A stretch of DNA of 64,000 nucleotides from UBA4416 sp040386075 (GCA_040386075.1 JAZKGE010000013.1:171013-235012); one strand, 5' to 3'; counted from the stretch's first letter, positions 37,601 to 46,309 are shown. The notes: generated from the sequence alone by a model not told the origin. Numbers and translations: made by a program.

Positions 37601-38102
37601 AGTACCCATTACAACCTTTGACCTGCAATACCAGATAAGTGATGCCGGAAATATTAAAGAAACCTGGAATGGAAATCTAAGCCCCTATTCTTTTTATTCA
37701 TACACATTTGTAGCAAAAAGCGCCAGTACACCAGGTAGTAGTAATAATATTACCTGTGTAGAGATCGAAAAGGTTAATACTATTGATGATGAGAACTTAA
37801 ATAATAATACTTTATGCAACACGCTCAATACAAACGATATATCTGTTTCAAATCCGTTACCAAATCCAACCGAGGGCGACATTATATTGCCCGTTACGTT
37901 AAACAGGGATATTGATTATACAATTGCCATTTATAACAGTGTAGGACAGATTCAATATGAAGAAACAACTGAAAAAGGATTAGCTGGTTTAAATTTTGTG
38001 CATTTACCAACTGCATCTTATGCCCGGGGTTGCTACATCATAAAACTAATAATTGATGGGAAAATTTTCATTAAAAAATTCATTAAGATCGCAAGCGAAT
38101 AA
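34665..38102 (+). CDS. T9SS-exported PKD-domain surface protein
   Basis: The 1145-residue protein has a signal peptide (RVFTLCMFLLYVITVKSQ). A LamG-like/concanavalin-type domain follows (about residues 20-250, NLKVWLKSTDGLS at the start). Then come repeated modules with LGNDTxxC and WSTGASS-type sequence, about four or five PKD-like domains with WNFGD/WYFGD motifs and a C-rich pattern, a CARDB-like stretch, and a final ~75-residue Por-type sorting domain (NPLPNPTEGDI to FIKKFIKIAS). It is thus likely secreted by T9SS and bound to the cell surface, as an adhesin or gliding/attachment factor. I chose the ATG at 34665, not the earlier frame start at 34569, because the signal peptide begins there. 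Divergent from the polysaccharide operon. Confidence 0.88.
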   Translation: MNPVKRVFTLCMFLLYVITVKSQMTFSPTDYSNLKVWLKSTDGLSISSGAISNWADQSATSANFQQSNPTSQPTLSGTSILNGYPYLLFGGQAQLLSNLNYSFADASIFVVATQNTLDNAYGRILDHDFQTGFWLGRDASNNNVGGGFTDSNSPYGNFIPVANEAPFIYSMVRHSDTTFSFLNHIPHAPPYRITSNLSTQSNSISIGATLNGSFFGHKNIFEIIIYDRLLNTLEQQQVEAYLNNKYAPPLQLTDTILTCTLPVTLRAKKDHFNTYTWQDNSINDSLVVNSFGKYFLTVTDVFGRISSDTVYVLQNTNNIFVDLPTDTAACAGSIIALTAGEPYFTYLWSTSTSSNTINVSTSGLYKVTMTDCVGNISKDSIQVNIHPIPVFNLGNDTIICSNVPFTLKPNLLPLQNSSFVWQDSSTDSTMQVNTPGKYTLLATDDIGCNFKDSIVIAIDSQLNNVLLGNDTTFCSGNQINVLNPPSAGVTYSWSTGASSSSITITNTGQYSIVITNTNNCVVKDTINVTVSGYAPTANFSTNIGCLNTPVLFTNLSLPPSGNVIDSTIWYFGDLSSANTSTLTNPSHTYTSTGTYTVNLKVKTDSGCQQSISKIITVYPVPTATFVSGTSCQNDTTYFMNQSTSTSGYSITSLSWNFGDTGPDNFSTLNNPKHLFSNQGNHFVTLVVTNNVGCTSTVTRTVSVQAEVKANFTYSSPCANTPTLFQSTSIAPLSNTTYSWNFGNSTANTQNAIKTFASSGVFPVTFTVDGGNGCTSVITKYVNVFLSPLVNFSIPAFCSKDTIQITNSSNAQSGVISSYNWRLNNTSFSAIQSPSLSLTTAGTYSVRLTVANSVGCKDSITKVVTVFPLPTVDFTTNPAIYYYINAPVNFIPSITNASSYTWNLTGSPTLTLQSPTVLFDTVGSYVVSLNLKDQNGCRNSKTKTITLLNRYLDLAILNVTTQKDADGFMTVSADMANYGSVPITTFDLQYQISDAGNIKETWNGNLSPYSFYSYTFVAKSASTPGSSNNITCVEIEKVNTIDDENLNNNTLCNTLNTNDISVSNPLPNPTEGDIILPVTLNRDIDYTIAIYNSVGQIQYEETTEKGLAGLNFVHLPTASYARGCYIIKLIIDGKIFIKKFIKIASE

Positions 38103-38105
38103 TTT

Positions 38106-38681
38106 ATGCAACTTATTTTTGCTACCCACAACAAAAACAAACTAAATGAAGTTAAAAGTTTGATCCCTGGCTATATAAACCTGCTTAGCCTGGACGATAT
38201 TAATTTGTTGGAGGAAATAGACGAAACCGCATTAACCATTGAGGGCAATGCTTTATTAAAAGCAAAAACCATTTACCTCCAAACGCAAACCAATTGCTTT
38301 GCTGATGATAGCGGTTTATTGGTAGATACGCTAAAAGGCGCGCCGGGTGTATACTCAGCCCGATATGCAGGCGAACAAAAAAATGATAATGATAACATAG
38401 AAAAATTACTGAAGGAGTTATCAGGAAAAGAAAACAGGAACGCTCATTTTAAAACCGTGATGGCTTTAGTTATTGACGGGAAAGAATATTGCTTTGAAGG
38501 AATCATTAAAGGAACGATCGCAACAGAAAAAAAAGGAAACAATGGTTTTGGTTATGACCCGGTTTTTTTACCGGATGGCCATACAGAAACTTTTGCGCAA
38601 ATGAGTGCGGAAACAAAAAATGCTATTTCGCATAGGGGTATTGCCTTAAGAAAAATGGTTGAGTTTTTGAACTCTATTTAG
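38106..38681 (+). CDS. rdgB: Non-canonical purine NTP pyrophosphatase (RdgB/HAM1)
   Basis: A 191-residue ITPase that hydrolyses dITP and XTP to monophosphates to keep them out of DNA. The nucleotide site ATHNKNKLNEVK (residues 5-16), FADDSGLLVDTLKGAPGVYSARYAG and the late GNNGFGYDPVFLP and SHRGIALRK motifs are complete. It begins 3 bases after the adhesin gene stop and ends overlapping the methyltransferase gene by 8 bases tail to tail. Confidence 0.96.
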   Translation: MQLIFATHNKNKLNEVKSLIPGYINLLSLDDINLLEEIDETALTIEGNALLKAKTIYLQTQTNCFADDSGLLVDTLKGAPGVYSARYAGEQKNDNDNIEKLLKELSGKENRNAHFKTVMALVIDGKEYCFEGIIKGTIATEKKGNNGFGYDPVFLPDGHTETFAQMSAETKNAISHRGIALRKMVEFLNSI

Positions 38682-39831
38682 TTTCTTCCTGTTTGTCTTG
38701 TTTAGAAGCCTTTTTAGAACCACTATACATTTCATATTTTAGTAACTTACATTCCAAAGAAGCATTGAACAAGGTCATTTTTTTACTGGGATGTAAACCA
38801 ATGGATTTAATAGCTTCCATGTTAGAAGAAATGATCCAGCAGGTCCAGCCTCCAAAATCCTTCTTTAATTTATCTCCGATCTGTTTATAAAAAGCGTTGG
38901 TATCTTCCATTTTGATACGCTCATCATAAGGAGGATTCAATAAAATGGTACCATGCGGCCTGGTTGGCATCATATCAAAAAATGAAATATGTTCGTATTG
39001 GATCACATCATCCACTTTTGCCACAGCCCCATTACGTTTTGCCATTTCCAAAGGCACAATATCTATATCACTTGAAATGATCTGCGGCATATCATCCTTG
39101 ATACGATTGATCGTGCTTTCATAAATTGTATCCCACAACTCTTTATCATAGTCATGCCATTTCATAAAACCAAATTCTTCCCTGAATACTCCCGGAGGAA
39201 TATTGTTGGCGTATAAAGCGGCTTCAATACCTAAAGTTCCGCTACCACACATACCATCAATTAAGGGCAAATGCGGTTGCCAGTTAGATAGCAAGATCAT
39301 CCCTGCGGCCAATACTTCTTTCATGGGTGCCGTATCAATATCTACACGGTAACCACGCTTAAATAAAGAATCACCGCTACTATCCAAACTTACGTTTACC
39401 TGATTCCTGAAAATATGTACGTAGATCCTAACGGTTGGTCGGTCGAGATCAACATTGGGCCTTACATCAAATTTATCTACAAAACGATCACAAATAGCAT
39501 CTTTTGTTTTTTGCGAAACGTATAGTGAGTGATTGAATTCATCCGAATTAACGGTAGCGTTGATCGCTAAGGTATCATCTGTATTCAACAATTCTTCCCA
39601 CTCATACTCCTTCATCTTATCATACAGTTCATGCTCATTATTAGCAGTGAAAGAATAGATAGGCACCAATACTTTTAAAGCAGTTCGTAAACATAAATTA
39701 GCTTTATACATAAAACCTTTATCTCCTGTAAACGATACACCACGCTTAAATGGAACAATATCACGTGCTCCCAGTTTCATCAATTCATTCACTAACACAT
39801 CTTCAAGGCCATGAAATGTTGTGGCTTTCAT
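38674..39831 (-). CDS. THUMP-domain class I RNA methyltransferase (RlmL-like)
   Basis: About 385 residues. The N-terminal part carries a THUMP-like RNA-binding domain (residues 1-160); the C-terminal Rossmann methyltransferase has IDGMCGSGTLGIEAALYA and the catalytic ILLNPPYDERI (NPPY, an N-methyltransferase motif). Such proteins methylate guanosine N2 in 23S rRNA or tRNA. I chose ATG 39831 (KATTFHGLEDVLVNEL follows, the usual start) over the TTG at 39867. Confidence 0.9.
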   Translation of the reverse strand: MKATTFHGLEDVLVNELMKLGARDIVPFKRGVSFTGDKGFMYKANLCLRTALKVLVPIYSFTANNEHELYDKMKEYEWEELLNTDDTLAINATVNSDEFNHSLYVSQKTKDAICDRFVDKFDVRPNVDLDRPTVRIYVHIFRNQVNVSLDSSGDSLFKRGYRVDIDTAPMKEVLAAGMILLSNWQPHLPLIDGMCGSGTLGIEAALYANNIPPGVFREEFGFMKWHDYDKELWDTIYESTINRIKDDMPQIISSDIDIVPLEMAKRNGAVAKVDDVIQYEHISFFDMMPTRPHGTILLNPPYDERIKMEDTNAFYKQIGDKLKKDFGGWTCWIISSNMEAIKSIGLHPSKKMTLFNASLECKLLKYEMYSGSKKASKQDKQEETK

Positions 39832-39911
39832 TTCAAAATCGTGTTCGGTATTTTTTTTATCTTTCAAGAGTATAGTTTTAAGAGGATTGTTCGTTATATC
39901 AAAACGAAAAC

Positions 39912-40673
39912 TTATTTATTTTTTACGGCGTTGAATACTTCTTTCATAAAGCCTGAAGCAAATACAAAATCAACTAATTCGGGATTGGTAGTCTTCAATA
40001 TATCTTTGCTGTTACCTGTCCACCATGGTTTGCCTTTATAAATGTATAATATCTTTTCGCCAATCTCCACCACTGAGTTCATGTCATGTGTAATAACAAT
40101 GGTAGTAATATTAAATTCGTGTGTTAAGCTTTGAATTAAATTATCAATTACAATAGATGTTTTGGGATCAAGACCGGAATTTGGCTCATCGCAAAATAGA
40201 TACTGAGGACTGTTAGCTATTGCTCTTGCAAGTGCGGCACGCTTTTTCATACCGCCCGATAATTCGCCCGGATACAATTTATTTTTACCGGTAAGCTGTA
40301 CTTTCTCAAGACAAAAATTAACGCGATCCAGTTTTTCCTCTTTGCTCATTTCTGTGAACATGTCTAACGGGAACCGTACATTTTCTTCCAGTGTTTGAGA
40401 ATCAAATAACGCGCCGCCCTGAAACAACATGCCTATTTTTTTTCTAACCTCTTGCTTTTCCTGAACACCAAGTACAGGAAAATTTTGTCCATCATACAAA
40501 ATTTCACCTGAATCAATTTCGTGCAAACCAACCATCAGTTTCATTATAGTTGTTTTACCACTTCCACTTTCGCCTATAATTAAATTGGTTTTGCCTTGTT
40601 CAAAAACAAAAGACACATCATCAATGACTTTATGGTCGCCGAAACTTTTAAATATGTTTTTAACTTCTATCAA
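39912..40673 (-). CDS. mlaF: MlaF-like ABC transporter ATPase
   Basis: A 253-residue ABC ATPase with Walker A GESGSGKTT, signature LSGGMKKRAALARA, Walker B YLFCDEPNSGLDP and H-loop VITHDM. This LSGGM form and the partner permease mark the Mla/Ttg2/MCE-type phospholipid transport family, which maintains outer-membrane lipid asymmetry. Overlaps mlaE by 4 bases. The substrate-binding MCE subunit gene is separate, at 46310-47293. Confidence 0.9.
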   Translation of the reverse strand: MIEVKNIFKSFGDHKVIDDVSFVFEQGKTNLIIGESGSGKTTIMKLMVGLHEIDSGEILYDGQNFPVLGVQEKQEVRKKIGMLFQGGALFDSQTLEENVRFPLDMFTEMSKEEKLDRVNFCLEKVQLTGKNKLYPGELSGGMKKRAALARAIANSPQYLFCDEPNSGLDPKTSIVIDNLIQSLTHEFNITTIVITHDMNSVVEIGEKILYIYKGKPWWTGNSKDILKTTNPELVDFVFASGFMKEVFNAVKNK

Positions 40674-41413
40674 TGTCCGATAAACAACTTAGTGTAAATT
40701 AAACTGAATAGTAAAATTAAGATACTGCTGCAAACTACGGCAGCAGTGCTGCTTTTACCTACTTCAAGAGCTCCACCTTGAGTATAGTAGCCAAAATACG
40801 ACGAGAGAGAGGTAATCAAAAAAGCGAAACTGATACTTTTTGCTATAGAATAACCGATTTTCCAAGGCTCAAAAAATGCCTGGATACCGTATACATATTG
40901 AGATCCGGTAAATGCATCAGTTAAAACTCCCATCATATACCCACCCGCTAAACCAAGAAACATACTTATCACAACCAAAAAGGGAAAAATAAACATTGCT
41001 GCTGCAATTTTCGGAAAAATTAGATAGCTCGCCGAGTTAATCCCCATGATTTCTAATGCATCTATTTGTTCGGTAATGCGCATGGCTCCAATTTCAGACG
41101 CAATGTTTGAGCCTACTTTTCCAGCTAAAATCAAACATAAAATAGTAGAGCTAAATTCCAAAATCATGCTTTCACGTGTGGTAAATCCAATAACATATAG
41201 GGGAACCAAAGGACTGTCAATGGCATAAGCTGATTGATACGCAATAATTCCTCCCATAAAAACAGAAATAATAGCGACAATAGGCAAAGAGGAAATTCCA
41301 ATGTTGTCTATCTCAAAAATAATTTGGCGAAAGTAAACGCGAAAGTTCTGAGGTTTTTTAAAAACCCTTAACAACAGCATAGAATATCGGCCTATATGAA
41401 AAAATAAGTTCAT
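40670..41413 (-). CDS. mlaE: MlaE-like permease
   Basis: A 247-residue polytopic protein of the MlaE/Yrbe family, with about five or six helices and the conserved REMG-equivalent segment ASEIGAMRITEQIDALEIMGINS, which couples to the ATPase. It forms the inner-membrane channel of the lipid transporter with MlaF. ATG start is clear; the 41414-41502 gap upstream holds a terminator of the preceding gene. Confidence 0.92.
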   Translation of the reverse strand: MNLFFHIGRYSMLLLRVFKKPQNFRVYFRQIIFEIDNIGISSLPIVAIISVFMGGIIAYQSAYAIDSPLVPLYVIGFTTRESMILEFSSTILCLILAGKVGSNIASEIGAMRITEQIDALEIMGINSASYLIFPKIAAAMFIFPFLVVISMFLGLAGGYMMGVLTDAFTGSQYVYGIQAFFEPWKIGYSIAKSISFAFLITSLSSYFGYYTQGGALEVGKSSTAAVVCSSILILLFSLIYTKLFIGH

Positions 41414-41450
41414 AATTAAGAGGGGCTAATATACGACTATGGCTTGTAAA

Positions 41451-41479
41451 TAAAAAACGCCACACAAACCTGGTGGCGT
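41451..41479 (-). terminator. Rho-independent terminator after the stress-protein gene
   Basis: On the minus strand the stem ACGCCAC/GTGGCGT (41457-41463 with 41473-41479, 9-base loop) is followed by a run of six T's (41457-41452 read in reverse). It lies 24 bases after the stop of the universal stress protein gene, which separates that gene from mlaE-mlaF. Confidence 0.85.
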
Positions 41480-41502
41480 CTTCAATTTTATGTGTTGCAA
41501 TA

Positions 41503-42330
41503 CTATAATCCTGTTCCGAAGTGATTTAAACTTACTTTTTTGGATGGATTGATGGTCATAACCGGTAAATTACTGATATCAACTACTTTTTGAGCTTCAG
41601 TACCACTGAAGAACTCTTTAATGCTTAACGTAGGCTTGTTCATAATAACGATCAGATCAGACTCGATCTTATTGGCATATTCCACAATAGTATCAGCTAC
41701 ACTATCGCTTGCCAATGATTTATTGGAACAAGAGATCCCTTTTCCTTTGATATATTGTTTTACCTGGTGAGAATAAGCCAATAACTGGTTTTCGTAAGCT
41801 GCATCCGATAAACTAAATACACCTAAAATACGGATAGAAGCGCCAAAATAATGTGCAAATTGAACGGCAACATCCACTTTTTCGCGGGATTCACGGGAAA
41901 GATCCAAAGGCAACAAAATGTTCTCACAACCATCCTTATGCTCTTTTCCACGAATAGAGATCACAGGGCAGCTACACTCTCTGATCATTTTAGAAGCGCT
42001 TGCTCCTACAATGTGTTTAGAGCTCATGTGGCTTTCAAGGCCCACAATTACTAAAGTTGCTTCAATTTCTTCAGCAACTCTTGGTACTTCAACGTAAATA
42101 TTGCCTTTTACATTCATGAACTCAGTAGGCACACCACTTTCAGCTTCTGTTTGCTTGGTTAATGCCTTTAATTCTTCATATCTTTCTTCTCCTACTTTTT
42201 CATAAGTGTGAAGTAAAATGATCTTTGAATGAGTATATTTTGCCAGGTTATAAGCTTGTTTGATCGCCAAAAGTGACTGTTCAGTAAAATCGATTGGGAT
42301 CAAAAGGGTACCTCTTTCTTGTAATTTCAT
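41503..42330 (-). CDS. Universal stress protein, tandem two-domain type
   Basis: A 275-residue protein with two Usp domains: the first begins GTLLIPIDFTEQSLLAIKQAYNLA, the second begins CENILLPLDLSRESREKVDVAVQFA. The classic ATP-binding G-x2-G-x9-G(S/T) motif is not obvious in either domain (VGASASKMIRECSCPVISI in the first is closest), so it may bind ligand weakly or not at all. Monocistronic, with its own terminator. Confidence 0.9.
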   Translation of the reverse strand: MKLQERGTLLIPIDFTEQSLLAIKQAYNLAKYTHSKIILLHTYEKVGEERYEELKALTKQTEAESGVPTEFMNVKGNIYVEVPRVAEEIEATLVIVGLESHMSSKHIVGASASKMIRECSCPVISIRGKEHKDGCENILLPLDLSRESREKVDVAVQFAHYFGASIRILGVFSLSDAAYENQLLAYSHQVKQYIKGKGISCSNKSLASDSVADTIVEYANKIESDLIVIMNKPTLSIKEFFSGTEAQKVVDISNLPVMTINPSKKVSLNHFGTGL

Positions 42331-42482
42331 ATGTAGCTATTATTGTTTGTATGTTGTTATATAAATATAACCAGGTTTTTGATAAAAGGAACAAACCTGC
42401 TATTTTATAAAAAGTTTAGTTTAGCTGACAAAATTAGTCAAATTAATGATATTTAGGCATTTAAAGAAATAATTTTTAAAAA

Positions 42483-42516
42483 TTGGCTGTTAATTAAATA
42501 AATTTACCGATATTTG
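42483..42516 (+). promoter_or_regulatory. Candidate rpsP promoter
   Basis: ATTGG near 42482-42486 and GATATTTG (42509-42516) approximate the Bacteroidota -33/-7 pair, with one mismatch in each and a slightly long spacer of 23. The box lies about 26 bases before the rpsP ATG. Confidence 0.3.
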
Positions 42517-42541
42517 CAGCCCAAACTTAAAAAACAATAAA

Positions 42542-43075
42542 ATGGCAGTAAAGATTAGACTACAAAGACACGGAAAGAAAGACGCAGCGTTTTTCCACGT
42601 GGTAGCAGCGGATGGTCGTGCACCAAGAGATGGAGCTTTTATCGAAAAATTAGGAACTTATAACCCTAACACCAATCCTGCAACAATTGACTTGAATTTC
42701 GAGTCAACATTAAAATGGTTACAAAATGGTGCAGTTCCTACGGATACCTGCAAAGCTATTTTGTCTTACAAAGGAATTTTAATGAAAAAACACTTATTAG
42801 ATGGTGTTAAAAAAGGTGCATTAACTGAAGCACAAGTTGAAGAGCGTTTTGCTAAATGGTTAGACCAAAAAGCTGGCAAGATCAACACTAAAAAAGATAA
42901 CTTATCAGCAGCAGATAAAAAAGCGATAGCAGATAAAGCTAAAGCTGAAACAGCATCAAAGAATGCAAAAGCAGCTAAAATTGCAGCTAAAACAGCAGTT
43001 GTTGAAGAAACTCCTGCAGTTGAAGAAGCAGCAGCTCCTGAAACTGATGCTCCTGCAGAAAATACAGAAGCATAA
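42542..43075 (+). CDS. rpsP: 30S ribosomal protein S16 with long Ala/Lys-rich tail
   Basis: The first ~85 residues are a normal S16 (MAVKIRLQRHGKKDAAFFHVV, the FIEKLGTYNP motif and the WLQNGAVPTDT segment), which helps assemble the 5' domain of 16S rRNA. The protein is 177 residues, about twice the usual length, with a second helical part (~86-120) and then a low-complexity Ala/Lys/Glu tail. A tail of this kind is common in Bacteroidota S16. It is not followed by rimM, trmD or rplS, unlike in many bacteria. Confidence 0.97.
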   Translation: MAVKIRLQRHGKKDAAFFHVVAADGRAPRDGAFIEKLGTYNPNTNPATIDLNFESTLKWLQNGAVPTDTCKAILSYKGILMKKHLLDGVKKGALTEAQVEERFAKWLDQKAGKINTKKDNLSAADKKAIADKAKAETASKNAKAAKIAAKTAVVEETPAVEEAAAPETDAPAENTEA

Positions 43076-43093
43076 TCTTAAATTAAATACAAT

Positions 43094-43127
43094 AAAAAAG
43101 CCGATACAAAATGTATCGGCTTTTTTT
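43094..43127. terminator. Bidirectional rho-independent terminator
   Basis: Perfect 9-bp stem GCCGATACA (43100-43108) / TGTATCGGC (43112-43120) with a 3-base loop, an A-run before it and a T-run after it. It serves both rpsP (plus) and the convergent TPR gene (minus). Confidence 0.93.
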
Positions 43128-43147
43128 ATTTATAGGAATTTAATTAT

Positions 43148-44170
43148 TTATTTTCCTAAAGAATTTAAGCCTTCAACTGCCGGCTCGTAGTTTGGTTTTA
43201 GCTGGAGACACATTTGGTAATCAGCTGAAGCATTGGCGTTATCTTTCAGATCCTGATAACAAACAGCCCTTGCAAAATAGGCTTCAGCATACTTTGGATC
43301 TGTGGCAATAGCCTTCGTGAAATAATCCAGAGCCAGTTTAGGGTTCTCATTAATTCCAAATTCGATAGCTCCCAAATTATATATAGAGAATACATGCCGT
43401 GGATCGATCTTCAATATCTGATTATACATAGCAACTGCCTCCTTGATCCGACCCATATCCTGGAGTAATTTTGCCTTGGCATATAATGCTTCAGGATTTG
43501 AAGGTTGAAGCCCAATAGCATTATTATAATACTCGAAAGCCAATGGATTTTTTTTAGCTGCGTAAATAATTCCAAGATCTAAAAAGGCACCGTAATTTTT
43601 ATTATCCTGTTCCACTGCTGTTTCTAAACTTGAAACTGCTTTCCCTGTATCGCCTAATTCTTTGTAAATACTCCCTTTTAGGTAATATCCCCTCGCCAAA
43701 TTTTCGTTCACTTTTAAGGCCTGATTAATTTTAGCAAAAGCATTCTCGTATTGTTTTACAAAAAAATAAAGTTCTGCCAGTTTCAATAAACCTTCTGTAT
43801 TTTCAGGAAATTTTTTAACAACCTTTTCCAATACATCTTTGGCATTCCTGGTTTCATTAGCTGCAAAAAAGATATCTGCCTCCGTTAAATAATATTTAGC
43901 GTTTGATGAATCTATTCTTATTGAACGTTTTGAATCACTTGCCGCTTCCTCAAATTGCTTGAACTGTAAATACAATTTAGCACGTTCATCATACAGATCT
44001 GCATTTTCAGGATCGTCAAGGATCTTTTTATTAACTGCTACCAATTCCGGTGAATTGATCACCTTCATCAAAGAATCTGCACGACGTGAATCATTTGCAA
44101 GTTCAGTTTCCTTAGGTCCACATGAAAATAAAACAGTAGAAACAAAAAGGAATAAAAATATATTTTTCAT
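43148..44170 (-). CDS. TPR-repeat lipoprotein
   Basis: About 340 residues with a lipoprotein signal peptide: hydrophobic residues 3-14 and lipobox LFSCG, so Cys is lipidated. It is composed of about eight tetratricopeptide repeats (for example ARGYYLKGSIYKELGDTGKA, PEALYAKAKLLQDMGRIKEA, AEAYFARAVCYQDLKDNANA). Tethered in the periplasm or outer membrane, it probably acts as a protein-protein scaffold. ATG 44170 is chosen because an earlier TTG (44200) would overlap the upstream gene and place residues before the signal peptide. Last gene of the MCE/HdrCB operon (7-base gap). Confidence 0.88.
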   Translation of the reverse strand: MKNIFLFLFVSTVLFSCGPKETELANDSRRADSLMKVINSPELVAVNKKILDDPENADLYDERAKLYLQFKQFEEAASDSKRSIRIDSSNAKYYLTEADIFFAANETRNAKDVLEKVVKKFPENTEGLLKLAELYFFVKQYENAFAKINQALKVNENLARGYYLKGSIYKELGDTGKAVSSLETAVEQDNKNYGAFLDLGIIYAAKKNPLAFEYYNNAIGLQPSNPEALYAKAKLLQDMGRIKEAVAMYNQILKIDPRHVFSIYNLGAIEFGINENPKLALDYFTKAIATDPKYAEAYFARAVCYQDLKDNANASADYQMCLQLKPNYEPAVEGLNSLGK

Positions 44171-44177
44171 GTGCAAT

Positions 44178-44969
44178 TTATAAATCGTTAGCGGATGCAA
44201 TTAATTCTGCCACATCCAATACTTTGGTCTGGTCTTCTTTATTAAAATGTTTCACACCATCTGTCATCATCGTATTACAAAACGGACAACCAACAGCAAT
44301 GATATCAGGATTATGAGAAAGAGCTTCATCAGCACGTTCTACATTTACTTCCTTATTTCCTTTTTCTGCTTCTTTGAACATTTGTGCTCCGCCCGCTCCA
44401 CAACATAAGCCATTGGCTTTACTGCGTTTCATTTCAACCAATTCTGCATCCAGCTTTGAGATCACATCTCTTGGTGCTTCATATACATTATTTGCTCTTC
44501 CTAAATAACAAGGATCATGAAATACGATCTTTTTGCCCTTGAATGCGCCGCCTTCTACTTTTAATTTTCCTTCATCAATTAATTGTTGCACTAATTGGGT
44601 ATGATGAATAACTTCATATTTTCCGCCCAATTCAGGATACTCATTTTTAATGGTATTAAAACAATGCGGACAACCGGTCACTATCTTTTTTACATCATAA
44701 CCATTTAAAATAGTGATATTTTGCATAGCCTGCATCTGAAACAAAAATTCGTTACCAGCACGCTTTGCAGGATCTCCTGTACAGGATTCTTCAACACCCA
44801 ATACGGCGAAGTTTGCGCCTACATGATTTAAAATACGAACGATGGCTTTGGTAATCTTTTTTGCCCTGTCATCAAAACTGCCACTGCAACCTACCCAAAA
44901 TAAAATATCAGGAGTTTCGCCATTAGCGATCTTCTCCTGCATTGTTGGAACTTTTATAGTGTTACTCAT
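44178..44969 (-). CDS. CCG-domain Fe-S protein, HdrB/GlpC-like
   Basis: A 263-residue protein with two cysteine-rich CCG-type domains: GCSGSFDDRAKK and GCPHCFNTIKNEYPELGG with HDPCYLGR in the first half, and CCGAGGAQMF and GCPFCNTMM in the second. Such domains in HdrB, GlpC and LutA bind a noncubane [4Fe-4S] cluster and handle electron transfer to or from disulfides or quinones. With the HdrC-like partner directly upstream (6-base gap) it forms a two-subunit membrane electron-transfer unit whose donor and acceptor are unknown. Confidence 0.9.
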   Translation of the reverse strand: MSNTIKVPTMQEKIANGETPDILFWVGCSGSFDDRAKKITKAIVRILNHVGANFAVLGVEESCTGDPAKRAGNEFLFQMQAMQNITILNGYDVKKIVTGCPHCFNTIKNEYPELGGKYEVIHHTQLVQQLIDEGKLKVEGGAFKGKKIVFHDPCYLGRANNVYEAPRDVISKLDAELVEMKRSKANGLCCGAGGAQMFKEAEKGNKEVNVERADEALSHNPDIIAVGCPFCNTMMTDGVKHFNKEDQTKVLDVAELIASANDL

Positions 44970-44975
44970 AATTTC

Positions 44976-46301
44976 TTAATTTTCGTTTATCCAATTTGCT
45001 CTATCTGCCGGACTAAATTGCCATGGCGCACCGTTATTCTCTAAATTAGAGAACATCCCATTCAGTTCATTAGGTGCTGAACTTTGTTCTAACACTAATT
45101 GCTGACGCAAACCCATAATGATATTTAACGGATCAATGTTTACAGGACATTCCTGAACACAGGCGTTACAGGTATTACAAGCCCAGATCTCTTCATGTTT
45201 GATATAATCTCCCAATAATGTTTTTCCATCATCTACAAATGTTCCACCGTTCTTATCCATGTTCTTTCCAACTTCTTCCATCCTGTCTCTGGTATCCATC
45301 ATGATTTTACGTGGTGATAGGGCTTTACCAGTTAGATTTTGCGGACAAGCTGCGGTGCAACGTCCACACTCGGTACAGGAATATGCATCCAGTAAATTCT
45401 TCCAGGTAAGGTCTTTTATATCTTTTACCCCAAAACCAATAACAGCGTTAGGGTCTAAAACAGGTTGGTATGAAGGGTCAAAATTTGGTTTAACAACATC
45501 TGTTACTTCAAATAAATTCTTGAACTCTCCTTTAGGTTTTAAGTTAGAGAAATAGGTATTTGGGAAAGCCAGTAAAATGTGCAAGTGTTTTGAGAATGGT
45601 AAATAGTTCAAAAAACTAAATACCATGATGATATGTCCCCACCAACCTATGCGCTCAATAACATGTAAGCCAGGTGTTGGCATACCGTTGTAAAGTAAGG
45701 GACCAACATACTGACTGATCGTTAATCCTAAAGATCCATCGCCCAGATCCTGTGCATGTGAATGACCTCTTCTGTATAACACTTCATCAGCACCATTCAT
45801 CATAAAAATAAAACAGATCAATATGAACTCCATGATCAGGATTATATTTGCATCCAGCTTTGGCCAGCCATTCAACTCGCTTTTTACCAAACGTGGAACT
45901 TTTAGTAAATTTCTTCTTGCCAAAAATGCTATAGTGCCAATGAATGCCAGCACTGATAAGATCTCGATAAAACTTACCATGAACGTATAAAAACCACCTA
46001 ATGAGACACGGAAAGCACGGTGATGTCCGGTGATACCATCATATACAATCTCTATAAGTTCAATTTGGGTGATCACAAATGCTGTATATAAAAATAAATG
46101 CAAAATAGCAGGAATTGGTCGCGTGAACATTTTCTTTTGTCCTAATGCCACAAGGATCATCGTTTTTAAACGCTCGCCCTTATTATCAGTAATTGAAATA
46201 TCTTTTCCTAACAGAATGTTACGACGTATTTTTTTTGCATTAATGTAAAAAAACACACTTGATCCGAGTAAAAGAGCAACGAAAATGATGGATGAGATCA
46301 T
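44976..46301 (-). CDS. Membrane Fe-S oxidoreductase, HdrC/NarI-like fusion
   Basis: A 441-residue protein. The N-terminal ~250 residues contain about five or six membrane helices with histidines that could bind haem b (as NarI or HdrE does: AILHLFLYTAFV, LHVIERIGWWGH, FSKHLHILLAFP). The C-terminal part has two [4Fe-4S] ferredoxin motifs, CTECGRCTAACP and CNTCNACVQECP. It resembles the membrane-bound HdrE+HdrC arrangement fused in one chain, passing electrons between quinone and the CCG partner. Gap to the upstream MCE gene is 8 bases. Confidence 0.9.
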   Translation of the reverse strand: MISSIIFVALLLGSSVFFYINAKKIRRNILLGKDISITDNKGERLKTMILVALGQKKMFTRPIPAILHLFLYTAFVITQIELIEIVYDGITGHHRAFRVSLGGFYTFMVSFIEILSVLAFIGTIAFLARRNLLKVPRLVKSELNGWPKLDANIILIMEFILICFIFMMNGADEVLYRRGHSHAQDLGDGSLGLTISQYVGPLLYNGMPTPGLHVIERIGWWGHIIMVFSFLNYLPFSKHLHILLAFPNTYFSNLKPKGEFKNLFEVTDVVKPNFDPSYQPVLDPNAVIGFGVKDIKDLTWKNLLDAYSCTECGRCTAACPQNLTGKALSPRKIMMDTRDRMEEVGKNMDKNGGTFVDDGKTLLGDYIKHEEIWACNTCNACVQECPVNIDPLNIIMGLRQQLVLEQSSAPNELNGMFSNLENNGAPWQFSPADRANWINEN

Positions 46302-46309
46302 AAAGAAAT

